From: Tretioscincus oriximinensis
Taxonomy: Eukaryota > Chordata > Lepidosauria > Squamata > Gymnophthalmidae
Length of the DNA: 64,000 bases
Assembly: GCA_022410635.1 (NCBI GenBank)
Contig: JAJVDF010000503.1
Span: forward strand, 248,001-312,000
Direction of reading: 5' to 3'
Made by a program: the position numbers and the translations under genes. A model generated the notes under the pieces. The model had not been told where the DNA came from, made no database searches, and worked only from the letters and a program-made list of their open reading frames with translations. Below are positions 54,485-64,000 of the stretch, in pieces; within the stretch, counting starts at the first letter, position 1, and the number at the start of each line of letters is the position of its first letter.

Positions 54485-55134
54485 CTTGAAAATCAGGCGG
54501 AGGCAACAGCCTACTTCCAGTTACGTCTGGTTTGCCAGGTACAGCCACTTCTAAACAGGGATGATCTAACCACATTAATCCACTCTCTGGTAATTTCCAG
54601 ATTGGACTATTGCAATGTACTGCATATGGGGCTGCCCTTGAAAATGGTTTGAAAGCTGCAGCTGGTGTAGAATGCTGGAATGACTAACCGGACACACACC
54701 AGACTGGTCTTGAAAGAACTGCACTGTCTGCCAAGCTGCTACTGAGCCCAATTCAAGATGTTAATTTTAACTTATAAGGCCCTAAATAATTTGGGCCCCA
54801 AATACCTAATGCCTTCTCCCATATCAACCTGCCCGTGCCTTAATATCTTCAGGGGAATTGCCTCCTGGTTGTATTACCCTTCTCAACAAAAAATGGAGTG
54901 GGAACCCAGAGCAAGGCCTTTATGGTGGTTGCCCCCAGTCTATAGAATAGCCTCTCCCTCATGTCAGTTACCATCATTGTATTCTTTTAGAAGATGCACC
55001 TCTTTAATTGAAGAAATGCCATTTCTCTTCCCATCTTCATATACTGTTTTGATACTGTTTTAATATGTCAATTTTGCATTGTTGCAATTTTGTATTTGGG
55101 TATAGGGCATGCTATAAGAATAAATAAATAAATC
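54485..55134 (+). pseudogene. L2 LINE ORF2 C-terminus and 3' tail
   Basis: The frame 54467-54652 carries LTTLIHSLVISRLDYCNVL, the L2 'LVISRLDYCNALL' block, then a stop. After a frame change, frame 54758-55063 has LILTYKALNNLGPKYL. Between them the DNA still shows TTGAAAGAACTGCACTGTCTGC, the 'LKELHWLP' motif of the copy at 31600. The 3' UTR has ATACTGTTTTAATATGTCAATTTT and a GGCATGCTATAAGAATAAATAAATA terminus. The copy is 5'-truncated and inactive. Confidence 0.85.
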
Positions 55135-55240
55135 ATAAAGTCAGATTTGGAAGGGGCCTCCAGGATCGTCAGGTCTAACCCCATGCTCATTGAAGGATTT
55201 ACTGATTTCAGCTACAAAAGTTTCTGGTAAAATTATCAGA
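55135..55240 (-). mobile_element. CR1 3'-end fragment of a second subfamily, antisense
   Basis: CATAAAGTCAGATTTGGAAGG, GGCCTCCAGGATCGTCAGG and TCTAACCCCATGCTCATTG correspond to the antisense form of the CR1 end 'ATAGAGTTGGAAGGGACCTCCAGGGTCATCTAGTCCAACCCC', a different subfamily from the other CR1 copies here. Confidence 0.65.
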
Positions 55241-55839
55241 TTTTCAGTCTTACATGTGAAAGGAATACATGAGGAGGAAAGAGGAGGAGCAGAAGTTTGA
55301 TCGTTAACATTCTGCTCTGATGAAGATCAATTACAACGGAAAAAGCAAAGGAGAAATTGAAAATGGCTGATGTTATAGCAATTATATCTTTTCCCCTTCT
55401 CTAATTTAATGGAGCAGCAATTAGCATTTTCTGTAATGCACCTTCCTTGCTTTATTTCAATAAAGATTTAGTTTGCAGGGTAAGAACTGTTTCCTTAAGC
55501 AACTGACAAAAAAATAAAATGGTAATCAAGTGTAATGTACCTAATCGAAACAGGGCCTATACTTAAGCCTGTAAAAAATAAGGATGGCTATGTAGTATTT
55601 AGTTTATCTGTGCTGATTTGGTCATTCTATAGCATTTGGGAGCAGGCTAAACTAAGGGAATAAAAGAAAAGGGATCCAAAACCCATGGTACCAAAATGCT
55701 GCTCATTTGATGATGCTTACAGAGTTGGCACATGTCATTTCAGTAAATGTTGAAACTAACTGAACAGCCAATTAGTTTGGTCTATGTAAAGGCATGGTGT
55801 GGATCTGTGCTGAGTTTCAAAGCTGATCTCGAAAAGCTA
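55241..55839. other. Unassigned DNA
   Basis: Nothing recognised. Confidence 0.4.
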
Positions 55840-56095
55840 ATTCCTCCCTCCCTCCCATCCATCCATCCATCCATCCATCCTTCCTTCCTTCCGGATCTTT
55901 CCATCCATCCAACTATCCATCCTTCCTTCTTACCTTCCTTCCTTCCTGTCTGCCTTCCATCCATCCCATCCAGGCTGCCTGTCTGCCTTCCTCCCTCCCT
56001 TCCTTCTTTCCTCCCATCCATCCATCCATGCAACCTGCCTTTCTTCCTTCTCTTTCCCTTCCTTCTTTCTCCCTCTCTCCCTCCCCCTTAATTCC
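55840..56095. repeat. CCAT/CCTT polypyrimidine tract
   Basis: About 250 bp of mixed (CCAT)n, (CCTT)n and CTC units. Proline/serine-rich and glycine/arginine-rich frames on both strands (55747-56256) are read-through of it. Confidence 0.9.
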
Positions 56096-56164
56096 TGCCT
56101 TCTTGGATATGGGGACAATGCACCATCATATTTATCAGTTATCTCTCCCCCTTGACTCTTCACC

Positions 56165-56290
56165 CTGCCTTCTGCATTGAATCCTGCATTGAGCAGGGGG
56201 TGGACTTGATGCCACTGGGGGTCCACTGATGCCACTGGGGAATATACGGATTCCATGATTCTATGATTCTATGATTTTATGATTCATTCT
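56165..56290 (+). mobile_element. CR1 3' terminus with ATTCTATG octamers
   Basis: GCATTGAGCAGGGGGTGGACTTGATG is followed by a short duplication of GATGCCACTGGGG and then repeated TGATTCTA octamers up to 56290. Tandem ATTCTATG octamers are the classical CR1 3' end. Confidence 0.8.
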
Positions 56291-57180
56291 ATAGTTTTTC
56301 TCACAACTCTCTTCCTCCTCTGCCCTTCCCTCCTATCTGTGAAATATCCAATTGCTGAGTTGCCAATTTCTTTGCCAGTGAANGAGAGGGCTAAGGTGGC
56401 TGATAATAGCCTGTTTTCCTTTCCCCCAAGCTCATCTTTCCTTCAAAATACCTGGCTGTTGCTAACACCCACTGCTTTGTGCCAGCAGGAACTCGGAACA
56501 TATGTTGCCATGGATTGCCTCATCAAGATCTGAACCAGTCGTCACCACCGGTCACATAGTTGGTCTTTTATTATTATAGAGGTGGTATTCATGGTCACTA
56601 ATTAAATGTTGACTAAATTACAGTTGCTACATTTCTTCATATCATTTGGAAATCTCTGATTTTTAGTTTTCATTACACACTCAATAAACACACATTCAGT
56701 TTTAATAAATATTTCTGTGTTAGTTTGGTTTTTGTCATTCAAATTTTATGAGTGCATTTTCCCATCAAGCCAAAATTTAAGTCCTTAGTTTACTAATAAT
56801 TTGCACTGGTGCTATGCAAATAATTTGCTGTAATCTACATTAGTGGCTGCCTTGCAGTGGCTAATAATAAATTAACAATTACATTTAGCCAACAAACCCT
56901 GTAATCTCTCCAGAGGATTCTAATGACAAGACTATATACTGTTACCAAGATACAGCATGGATGACAACTGAGTCACCAGATATGATCACATTATGATCTT
57001 TTAGTCACCAGGATTTGAGTCAAATCCTTGAAGGCCCATTTAGGTACTTTTAGATGCTGATAAAATAGTGAAATTGGTAGTACAATTTTTTTCATCGTCA
57101 CATTCATCCATGGGGCTGCCAATTCTCTAAATGCTAGAAATGTTTAGAATGGGAGGAAAAAGATGGAAATGTTATTTCTG
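56291..57180. other. Unassigned DNA
   Basis: The frame 56279-56533 starts in the CR1 octamers and has no domain. The rest is AT-rich. Confidence 0.4.
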
Positions 57181-57188
57181 TTCTTGGC

Positions 57189-57747
57189 TAGGCTGACCAG
57201 ATGACCCCTTTTGGGGGGCAAAAGTTGGTTTGGGGGTGTCTTCCTGCCCTCCCGGGGGTGGGTGGGTGCCATTTCCCCGGTTTTTGCTGAGGAAAAAAAA
57301 ATTAAAAAATGTTTTTTTGAAAACATTTTTAATTTTTTTTTATTTTGAAAAAAAATTCACTGCACCAACACTAGGGAGCTCTGGCATCTGGGGCCAGCTC
57401 CTGAAAGCACCTTCCCCTCAGTAAAAAATTAAAATTTCTCACACACTTCCAAAAAAATATATTTTTGATTTTTTTCTTTAAAAAATCACTGCACCACCAC
57501 TAGGGGGTTCTGGCAACTGGGGCCAGCTCCTGAAGGCACCCTTCCCTCTGTAAAAAAATTAAAAAATTCTGATGCACTCCAAAAATTCTCACACACTTAA
57601 AAAAATTCTCACATGCTTTACAGATTTCTCAGGCAGGAATTTTGGAAGTGAATGCATGTTGGTGGGTAATTTGCATATTTATGAATATGTAAATTAGTAT
57701 GAATATTAATTACCCTGGTTTGGGCCTCAGAAAATCTGGTCAGTCTA
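57189..57747 (+). mobile_element. Non-autonomous hAT-like element, family 2, full copy
   Basis: Starts TAGGCTGACCAGATGACCCC and ends AAATCTGGTCAGTCTA. The 8-bp target duplication TTCTTGGC is perfect (57181-57188 and 57748-57755). The interior follows the order of the copy at 689-1243, including ATTAATTACC..GGTTTGGGCCTCAG near the right end. It has 20-30 nt A/T homopolymer stretches and no transposase frame. Confidence 0.9.
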
Positions 57748-57799
57748 TTCTTGGCCTTACTTTGGATAATATCCCAGAATATGGACTTGTCACCCCTAT

Positions 57800-57915
57800 G
57801 CTAATGTAGATTATAGCAAACAAAACTTAAGGCCTGGCATAGGCTGCACTAATATATGGATTGCAAATTCCTATTTTGTGATATAACCCAAAATTAGGCC
57901 TAGTACAGAAAGAAC
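57800..57915. repeat. Unnamed interspersed repeat
   Basis: GATATAACCCAAAATTAGGCC and TAGTACAGAAAGAAC match the end of the block at 22600-22710. It adjoins the right side of the hAT-like element. Confidence 0.4.
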
Positions 57916-57944
57916 ATGTTTCTCTGGTAAATGGGGTACTTTAC

Positions 57945-58262
57945 ATAAGTACATGAGAAGTCCTACTGAATTGGGCCACAGCCCATCTAGGCCAGCATTC
58001 TGACTCATACTGTGAGCCACTAACTGCACCTGGGTAGTCTCAAGCAGAAGAAAGCAAAACTTCAAATGACATTTCAGAAATACTGGCGATTGCTTCCACG
58101 AATTTGTCTATTTCTATCTTGATGCTATCCATACTTCTGGCTACCACCATGTTTTTTTGGAAATAAATTCCATAAACCAGTGACTCTCCGGATAAAAAGA
58201 ACAACAGAAAACCTTTGCCTTCTCTGTCTTAACTCTACTTTCTGCAAGTAGAATCCAATTAC
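57945..58262 (-). mobile_element. CR1 3' end, antisense
   Basis: ACATAAGTACATGAGAAGTCC, GGGCCACAGCCCATCTAGGCC, CCAGCATTCTGACTCATAC, GCACCTGGGTAGTCTCAAGC, GCTATCCATACTTCTGGCTACC and CTTCTCTGTCTTAACTC match antisense CR1 at 49459-49830. Confidence 0.82.
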
Positions 58263-58743
58263 AGAGATCAGCTGGCAGGTGGCCTGCCAGCTATATTGTT
58301 GAAAATCCTCAGCAAATGAGATGAAAGCATTCAGGAAAATCATGTATATTAGCATTATATATGTGAAAAGTAAAAAGGACAAAAAAAAGAAGAAAGAGGG
58401 TAGGGGCATTCCAAGGTTTATGAGTTTTTTTGTTTAGAAAAACAACAGTTGAGTGTGGTTGTATCTTTATCATTAATCTCACATTCAAAAAAATAAAATA
58501 TTTTGTTTACTATTGTTGCCTAGAAGGTTATGGGGCTTTTATAACTTTCTTGCTGGAAATTTTCACCACTGTGTAAAGTATTGCAATGTCATGAGGCAGT
58601 TCTGTTGCCATTTTACCACATCCTGCTTTTTACAGGTAAAGCGGTTCAAAAGCATCTCAGAATATTGTGCTCCCTTGGTATAATTTCCTTCCTTCTACAA
58701 GATTTTTTTTTNAAAAACTGCATTGTAAGGCAATATGTGAACC
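58263..58743. other. Unassigned DNA
   Basis: No repeat recognised beyond an A-rich run. Frames at 58125-58409 and 58581-58784 have no domain. Confidence 0.4.
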
Positions 58744-58757
58744 GTATAGTTGTTAAT

Positions 58758-58883
58758 TTCAGAGAAATAGCCGTGTTAGTCTAGTAGAAAGTCCAGCAAA
58801 GGAGCTAGCAACACTTTGAGACTAACTTGAGAAAAGTGGGTGGCAGAAGCTTTCGTAGACACGTCTACTTCTTCAGATGCTCT
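58758..58883 (-). mobile_element. Penelope-like 3' repeat, solo insertion (copy C)
   Basis: The 126-bp insertion has a perfect 14-bp duplication GTATAGTTGTTAAT (58744-58757 and 58884-58897). On the minus strand it starts AGAGCATCTGAAGAAG, carries the ribozyme-like fold and then CCCACTTTTCTCAAGTTAG, and ends GGCTATTTCTCTGAA. It has no inverted arm, so it shows what a minimal 3'-end insertion looks like. Confidence 0.9.
58843..58880 (-). ncRNA. Hammerhead ribozyme-like motif in PLE copy C
   Basis: On the minus strand: GCAT, CTGAAGA, AGTAGAC-GT-GTCTAC, GAAA, GCTT, CTGC. Both cores and stem II are intact. One base of the stem I arm (A to C against copy A) weakens the GCAT pairing. Confidence 0.72.
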
Positions 58884-58897
58884 GTATAGTTGTTAAT

Positions 58898-60612
58898 AGC
58901 CTGGTAATAAATTGAAGGATGGATGTACCTACCCAGGATTTGATAATAAATTTTTGTCCTGTAGAACTGAAACTGCTTAGCTAAAAGGTAACATCATTGC
59001 ACAAGAAAATATCTGTGATGCCTATCATAAAACTTTCCAAGAACTACACCACCAAATAAAATTGAGAAAGTGTTTTCATTAAAGAGACTTCAGCAGGCAA
59101 CTGAATCTGAATAGGCGCATCTGGCCAGCTGATTCTTCACCCCCAGGCCAATCAGCTAATGACATGTGGCCCTTTCTAGAATATTCCTCCCTTCTGACCA
59201 ATCAATGTTTAACACAGTTCCTCAAATTTGGACTCCCGAAGCTAGTAAACAACCATTTTTCCTGACCTCGGTGTAAACGGCTCTAGTGTATGTCAGGGAG
59301 GTTATTCCTGGTCACTTGGCTTCTAAGGCATATTGATTTCTAAATCAGAAGGCAGAATTATTTTTTATGCATGTTATTCTTTAATGACATTTTTAAAATG
59401 TCTTTAAATAAATAAACACAATAGGATGTTGTTGAGAGTTTTGGGCTTTTACCTGTTCACAGTTGGAATCAGTGGATCTTAAACAGCCATGCCCACTGAT
59501 TCGGATCATGGAAAGGTGTAGGCTGGATTAGTGCTGTCTATATGAACGAAGCTCATACTAGGATAGATTGCTGATAGAATAGGGTAGGACCATCCACATT
59601 TGAATACTCTTTCCTGCTTCAACTCCTGTCCAAGAGACTTAGATGGAATATGTAAGACTTGAGATTTCTAAGAGGGTCTTTTGTGTGTGGAAGGCACCAG
59701 TTTTAATGTCAACAAATAGGGTCCTTCACCGTATGGGTGTGTATTGACCCCATGTCCTCTGTATTCCACAATAGGAATACTAGCCAATTTTGGAGATCCA
59801 TAGCCAGAATGACACACAGTGCAATTTTGGTACTCCACTGCATTGGCCAATGTGTAGAAAGAGCATTCACTATATTCACATTTTGCATTCTTTTTAAATG
59901 TGAGATTGCCTTGCATGAGAGTCTCATTTTATTTTTCTCACCAGAGGCCCCATCCCAGCCTTTTTATTTAGCACAAGCTGATACTGTAGCTTTCTAACTG
60001 GTGGTGCAACTTGATAACACAGAGTTTCCAGTGCCCAGGTTACCTACAGTAGAAGTGGCTAAAATTAGTCAAGAACAGTTATGTGAATGTATATTAGGGT
60101 CTGATTCATACTTTGGCTGGGGAGCAATTCAAACAATTAGCAGAAAATGGAATTTCATCACTACTAAATGTTTCACTATTTCCCATTATTCTGAAATCAC
60201 ACATAAACTTAACATAAACTTATGTTGTGTGGATTGTGTTTTTAAGCAGCCATTATCATCCCTATGCCTTGGAAACATTCCTGTATAAGAGGCAATATTC
60301 TAGACCTATGTTCTGGAAGTATCATATACTTCCATTGATTGAAATGGGGGTGGGAGGGAGTCAAGTAATATTTTTCTCCCAATCATGGTGGAGGAGGCAG
60401 CCAGGTATGTAGAATACAGAACGTCTTAGAATATAGTCTTTACTGCCAGCTGATGGGAGTGGTTGCCTGTGACAATATATTTGCACCTTTGTCCATTAAA
60501 ATATAATCTTGAAGTGGTGTACAAAATATATGTAAAGTTGGTTTTAAAAGAGTGTTTTTAAATCATAAGTAATAAAAGGCATGTGGGAGAGTTCAACATT
60601 CCAAAGAATAAC
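58898..60612. other. Unassigned DNA with one shared repeat
   Basis: Nothing recognised except the block at 59462-59560. Frames at 59668-60412 overlap on both strands without domains. Confidence 0.4.
59462..59560 (+). repeat. Unnamed interspersed repeat, copy 2
   Basis: GGAATCAGTGGATC, CCCACTGATTCGGATCATGG, AAAGGTGTAGGCTGG and GTGCTGTCTATATGAACG match 2445-2560 in order and strand. Confidence 0.45.
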
Positions 60613-60690
60613 GACCAATGGCAGGGCTTGGAACTTTGGCAGTCTCTAGAGACCAATGACAGGGCTTAGAACTTTGGCAGCTTCCAGAGA
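60613..60690. repeat. Tandem duplication of about 38 bp
   Basis: ACCAATGGCAGGGCTTGGAA..CTTTGGCAGTCTCTAGAG is followed directly by ACCAATGACAGGGCTTAGAA..CTTTGGCAGCTTCCAGAG. It lies against the CR1 fragment that follows. Confidence 0.85.
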
Positions 60691-60775
60691 CCAGAGTCCT
60701 GGGTTAGAAACTGGCTAAAAGACAGAAAGCAGAGGGGAGTAATAAAAGAACAGTTCTCTGGGAGGAAAGATGTGA
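60691..60775 (+). mobile_element. CR1 RT fragment, short
   Basis: GTCCTGGGTTAGAAACTGGC, TAAAAGACAGAAAGCAGAGG and ACAGTTCTCTGGGAGGAAAG match the [19 protein letters not shown] region at 7027-7110. Frame lost. Confidence 0.75.
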
Positions 60776-63336
60776 GTAGCTAGAATCTGTTGCATTACCA
60801 TAATGCAATGGGATAATTACACTATTATATATATAATATGCTAACAGAAAGGCTTTAGTAGTCACTACTCTTTTATATTTAAATATTTAGTAGATGGATT
60901 TAGGTTGCCAGCATGAGTTCCTCATCTGTTATATAGGGACAGTAACACTGAAAGTTACTTAGAGCAACTCAATATGCCAAGGACTTAATAACGGTCATGC
61001 ATGAAAGCTAGCAACTGCTAAATAAATAAGTCCCATTACGTAGGAACATTACTTTTCCCAGCATGTTGATTCTTTATGCAAAGCAGGACAAATGTGTCAC
61101 CCTATGAATTATTGATTTTATCTCACACAAGAGACTGAATAGGATGATCATAATGTGACTGTGAACATTTGCAATGGTCTTACATATGATCTGCTAATTA
61201 TCTAGTCTTCTGGATGTTATAAGGGTTCATTCCTGCTATATTGGTGTAAAGTCCAAATTGTCCTTAGTGTAATTTCAGAGAAGAATGATAGCATGGATTT
61301 AGCAGAGCAAAGGCAGAGGCCCAATTGGGCTTTCATTCTTGAGTCTTGGGAGACCAAGCAAACAGATTAACAAATAGGTTGAAAAACTGCAACAACCTTT
61401 ACTCATCACTTCATACATGTCTGAAAAAGTTTCAATCTTTTATTGAAGACAAATATTGGTGAGAACTTAGATCTTTCCACACTTGCTTAGAACACTGGAA
61501 CAAGATGTTCACTTGTACATTTCTTCTGAGTAGAACTAGATTCATTCTAGACCAGAATTTTCAAAGCTTGCAAAAGCTCTGAAGGTTACATGAATTTCAA
61601 GATAAGGCTGTGCACTTTCCATTATTCCTTATGCAAGATTCAGACAATCTTCTTCATTGCAGAGGTAGCTTAGTCCTGTCTTTGTGCACTGGACACAATG
61701 TTGGATGGTACTTCCAACATAAGTCCATTTTGTCTGGAACAGAACAGGAATGTATGTCTGCATTAGTATTGATATTAGACTGGGACAATTGTATTCAGCC
61801 TTCAAAATGGCTTGAACCGAGAAAGATTAGAGTAGTTAAACTGCTCCAGGGGAGGCAAATGTAGAAATAGCCCAGCACAACTTAAACTAAACAGAAGTGT
61901 TTAGTCTAGGGTCCCATCCACACTACGGGACAAAACCTGAAATAAGGTTTAAACCCAGCAAAATGCAATTCCCTATCTGGTTATATTACTTCAAAAATTC
62001 ACACTGAGCTGGTGAGAGGGGGCGCACAAAGGAGGAAGTTGCTACTGCTCATCTCAGACAGCTGCAATTTTGCAAACCTGACTGGATGGTGACTTTTTGC
62101 TGTATCCAAGCCCTGCGGTGACTTGACAGACACCAGGGCTCCAAGCACCATTGTACCCGGGAGGACAGTGGAAGCTCCATTGCCCTATACGGTGGAGGCA
62201 TCATGATGATCCTACTAACCTGGTAGGAGAACCTTGTGTGGAAGCAGCCTAGGTTGCCCAGGACTGTTTCTACACTTACCTTCATTGTGGCAGTTTAACT
62301 ACTCCTCTTCAGACTTTCCCAGTCCAGGTCCAGTAGTGCTATAATACCTATCAACTTCATTGGTTTTACTAGACATTCTTAAAAGTCAAGATGCCTAACA
62401 CTGAATTTCTCCTCCATGCCAACCTTCCTAGTTTGCCAAGCCTTCCAACCTACTTCTTAGGTGATAACTTTCCCTAAGGTACCATTCCTACCTTACTCAA
62501 AGAATGTTGCTTGTGTAGCACATGAAGGATGGCCACATTCCAAAGAACATTTTTATAGTGTATTGGTTTGAAGTAAAAGAAATATTGGGCAAAGATATGT
62601 TATGAAGATAGTTGTAAATAGGATATGAAGATTGTGGCTTTTTGCTCAGACTCCTAGGATGCCCTTGTGGCAGACTGAACACTCAACCATGAGGAGGGGG
62701 GTGTAAAAGAATGCTTCAATTCCATTATAGCAGAGACCAAATAAAATCTGACATTTGCAATAGCTTGGACTCATTAGTTACAGAAGATGCTGTTTCAGCA
62801 TTGAGAATTAGGAAACATAATTGAGGCTGATCTATCACTATAGGGTTTTTTGTTCAGTTCTAAAATATGTCTTGGAAAAGACTGGATCCACACTAGGAAC
62901 TCTCCTTCTGAAGAGTGGTAAAATTGTTCTGTAACAACATTGTGGTTGAACCACCCAGATGGCCCATGATTCTCAGTCAGCTCAAGCTTTAAGATTGGAG
63001 TGTAAACGTTTCCCAGGCCCAACATTTTTATTCAGGACCATGATATGAAGACAGGAAACAGCTCTAGAAACAGCATATTTTGATAGTGTAATCTGTGATT
63101 CTACTTAGGCTAATCCAACGTCTGGGTAGTGGCTGCTGGAGTGAGCCAAGTTCATGCTTCTTTCATCCTGGGAAGAGGACCCTTGAAGACTCCAAAGCTG
63201 GCACAGGATTTGGAACTGGTACAAGTGTTGGCATAAAAACAGCTGTATCAATGTGAACAATCTTATTCAATGCCAGGAGAAATCTTTGTATGTTTGGAAA
63301 ATATTTTATATGCCATCCTCTGTAAAAGAAGGAACA
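60776..63336. other. Unassigned DNA
   Basis: A GC-richer block at about 61907-62260 begins TAGGGTCCCATCCACACTA and ends GTGTGGAAGCAGCCTA, loosely inverted, but I see no matching duplication. The frames at 61610-61864, 62049-62285 and 62795-63025 have no domain. Confidence 0.35.
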
Positions 63337-63423
63337 GGTATGTATGTATGTATGTATGTATGTATGTATGTATGTATGTAGGTAGGTAGGTAGGTAGGTA
63401 GGTAGGTAGGTAGGTAGGTAGGT
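63337..63423. repeat. Compound (TATG)n(TAGG)n microsatellite
   Basis: About ten TATG units then about ten TAGG units without interruption. The Thr/Tyr/Leu/Pro-rich antisense frames are read-through. It abuts the CR1 fragment that follows. Confidence 0.95.
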
Positions 63424-63610
63424 ATTGTACTGCCTTCAGGATGGAGCAACAGGCAGTACTTCTGAAATACCATTTGCAGGGAGTCATGAACAGGTGCATA
63501 TTTTGCTTTCCTCTGTTCAGACTGCCCAGGTGCATCTGGTGGGCCTCTGTGTGACACAGAATGCTGGACTTGATGGGCTGTGGCCTGATCCAGTATGGCT
63601 CTTCTGTATT
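63424..63610 (+). mobile_element. CR1 3' end
   Basis: TACTGCCTTCAGGATGGAGC, ACTTCTGAAATACCATTTGC, GGTGCATATTTTGCTTTCCTC, CCCAGGTGCATCTGGTGGG, CTGGACTTGATGGGCTGTGG and CCTGATCCAGTATGGCTCTTC match the CR1 end. The upstream part is replaced by the microsatellite. Confidence 0.85.
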
Positions 63611-64000
63611 ATATTGTACTGTATTGTTTTGCATTGTACTGTATTATATGTCTCTCTCTCTCTCTGCTTAGCTACTTATTTCGCAGATTGGTTGTAAGAA
63701 TATAACTAAAGTTGTTAAATACATAAAATCAAAAGACCTAGTAGTTATTTGAAAACTCAGTAAATGCTATTAACATGTCAGAAAAAACTGCCAACCATAT
63801 TTGCGTCAGAGTTTTCTCATTTATATCCTATCAATAATACAAAATTGTTCTGTGTGCACCCTGGGATTCTCAAGAGAAGACATTGTAGCTTTCCCAACGT
63901 TGTTTATGTCAATCTGTTGCTTAATCATTCTGTTTGTATGGAACAGTAAGTTCCACAGTGTTTGAATGATAAATTATGATCAAATGATAAACATTGAGAT
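63611..64000. other. Unassigned DNA
   Basis: Contains degenerate repeats of ATTGTACTGTATT (63608-63650) and a short (TC)n run (63652-63666), then AT-rich DNA. Confidence 0.45.

Noticed and set aside
61907..62260. Possible DNA transposon with TCCACAC ends
   Set aside because: The ends are only loosely inverted and the flanks show no duplication.
63337..63423. CRISPR-like array
   Set aside because: A simple tetranucleotide repeat with no spacers, in a vertebrate genome.

Overview
The window looks like non-coding nuclear DNA (intergenic or intronic) from an amniote, most likely a squamate reptile. It carries CR1-type, L2, L1 and Bov-B-like LINE pieces, Penelope-like elements (PLEs), hAT-like non-autonomous DNA transposons, two tRNA-derived SINE families and many microsatellites. 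I found no convincing host protein-coding exon, rRNA, functional tRNA or CRISPR. The long open frames are retrotransposon remnants or repeat read-through. Isolated N bases suggest a draft assembly.

Layout. 0-9 kb: a hAT-like element, a SINE, an 86-bp palindromic MITE and a broken CR1 reverse transcriptase. 9-20 kb: SINE, Bov-B-like and CR1 fragments in AT-rich unassigned DNA. 20-23 kb: a CR1 fragment, then a 749-bp inverted PLE insertion with a 14-bp target duplication. 23-31 kb: many SINEs, a Bov-B-like 3' end and a short hAT element. 31-37 kb: an L2 tail, a 184-bp near-perfect palindrome, CR1, SINEs and another short hAT element. 37-46 kb: the densest part. A solo LTR sits inside a PLE, two related hAT-like elements lie 82 bp apart, and a 1.86-kb L1 sits inside a CR1. 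A further CR1 and a third hAT relative follow. 46.8-49.4 kb is the longest stretch with no recognised repeat. 49.4-53.4 kb holds the best CR1 copy (antisense), a hAT-like element and a second inverted PLE. 53.4-64 kb holds L2, CR1 tails, a polypyrimidine tract, a hAT-like element, a short PLE insertion and a compound tetranucleotide repeat.

The most interesting signal is the 38-nt hammerhead-ribozyme-like fold in the PLE 3' repeats (21373-21410, 51901-51938, 58843-58880, and a damaged copy at 37457-37490). Each has a CTGAAGA core, a stem-loop, a GAAA core and closing GCAT/ATGC arms. Hammerheads in PLEs are known from the literature. What is worth checking here is the inverted copies, whose rearrangement joints fall at the ribozyme's GAAAGCT segment. 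Target duplications read directly from the sequence support at least ten separate insertions, so several nested events can be ordered in time.

These elements do not form a pathway. CR1, L2, L1 and PLE are retroelement families, the SINEs probably depended on LINE enzymes, and the hAT-like elements have no transposase of their own here.
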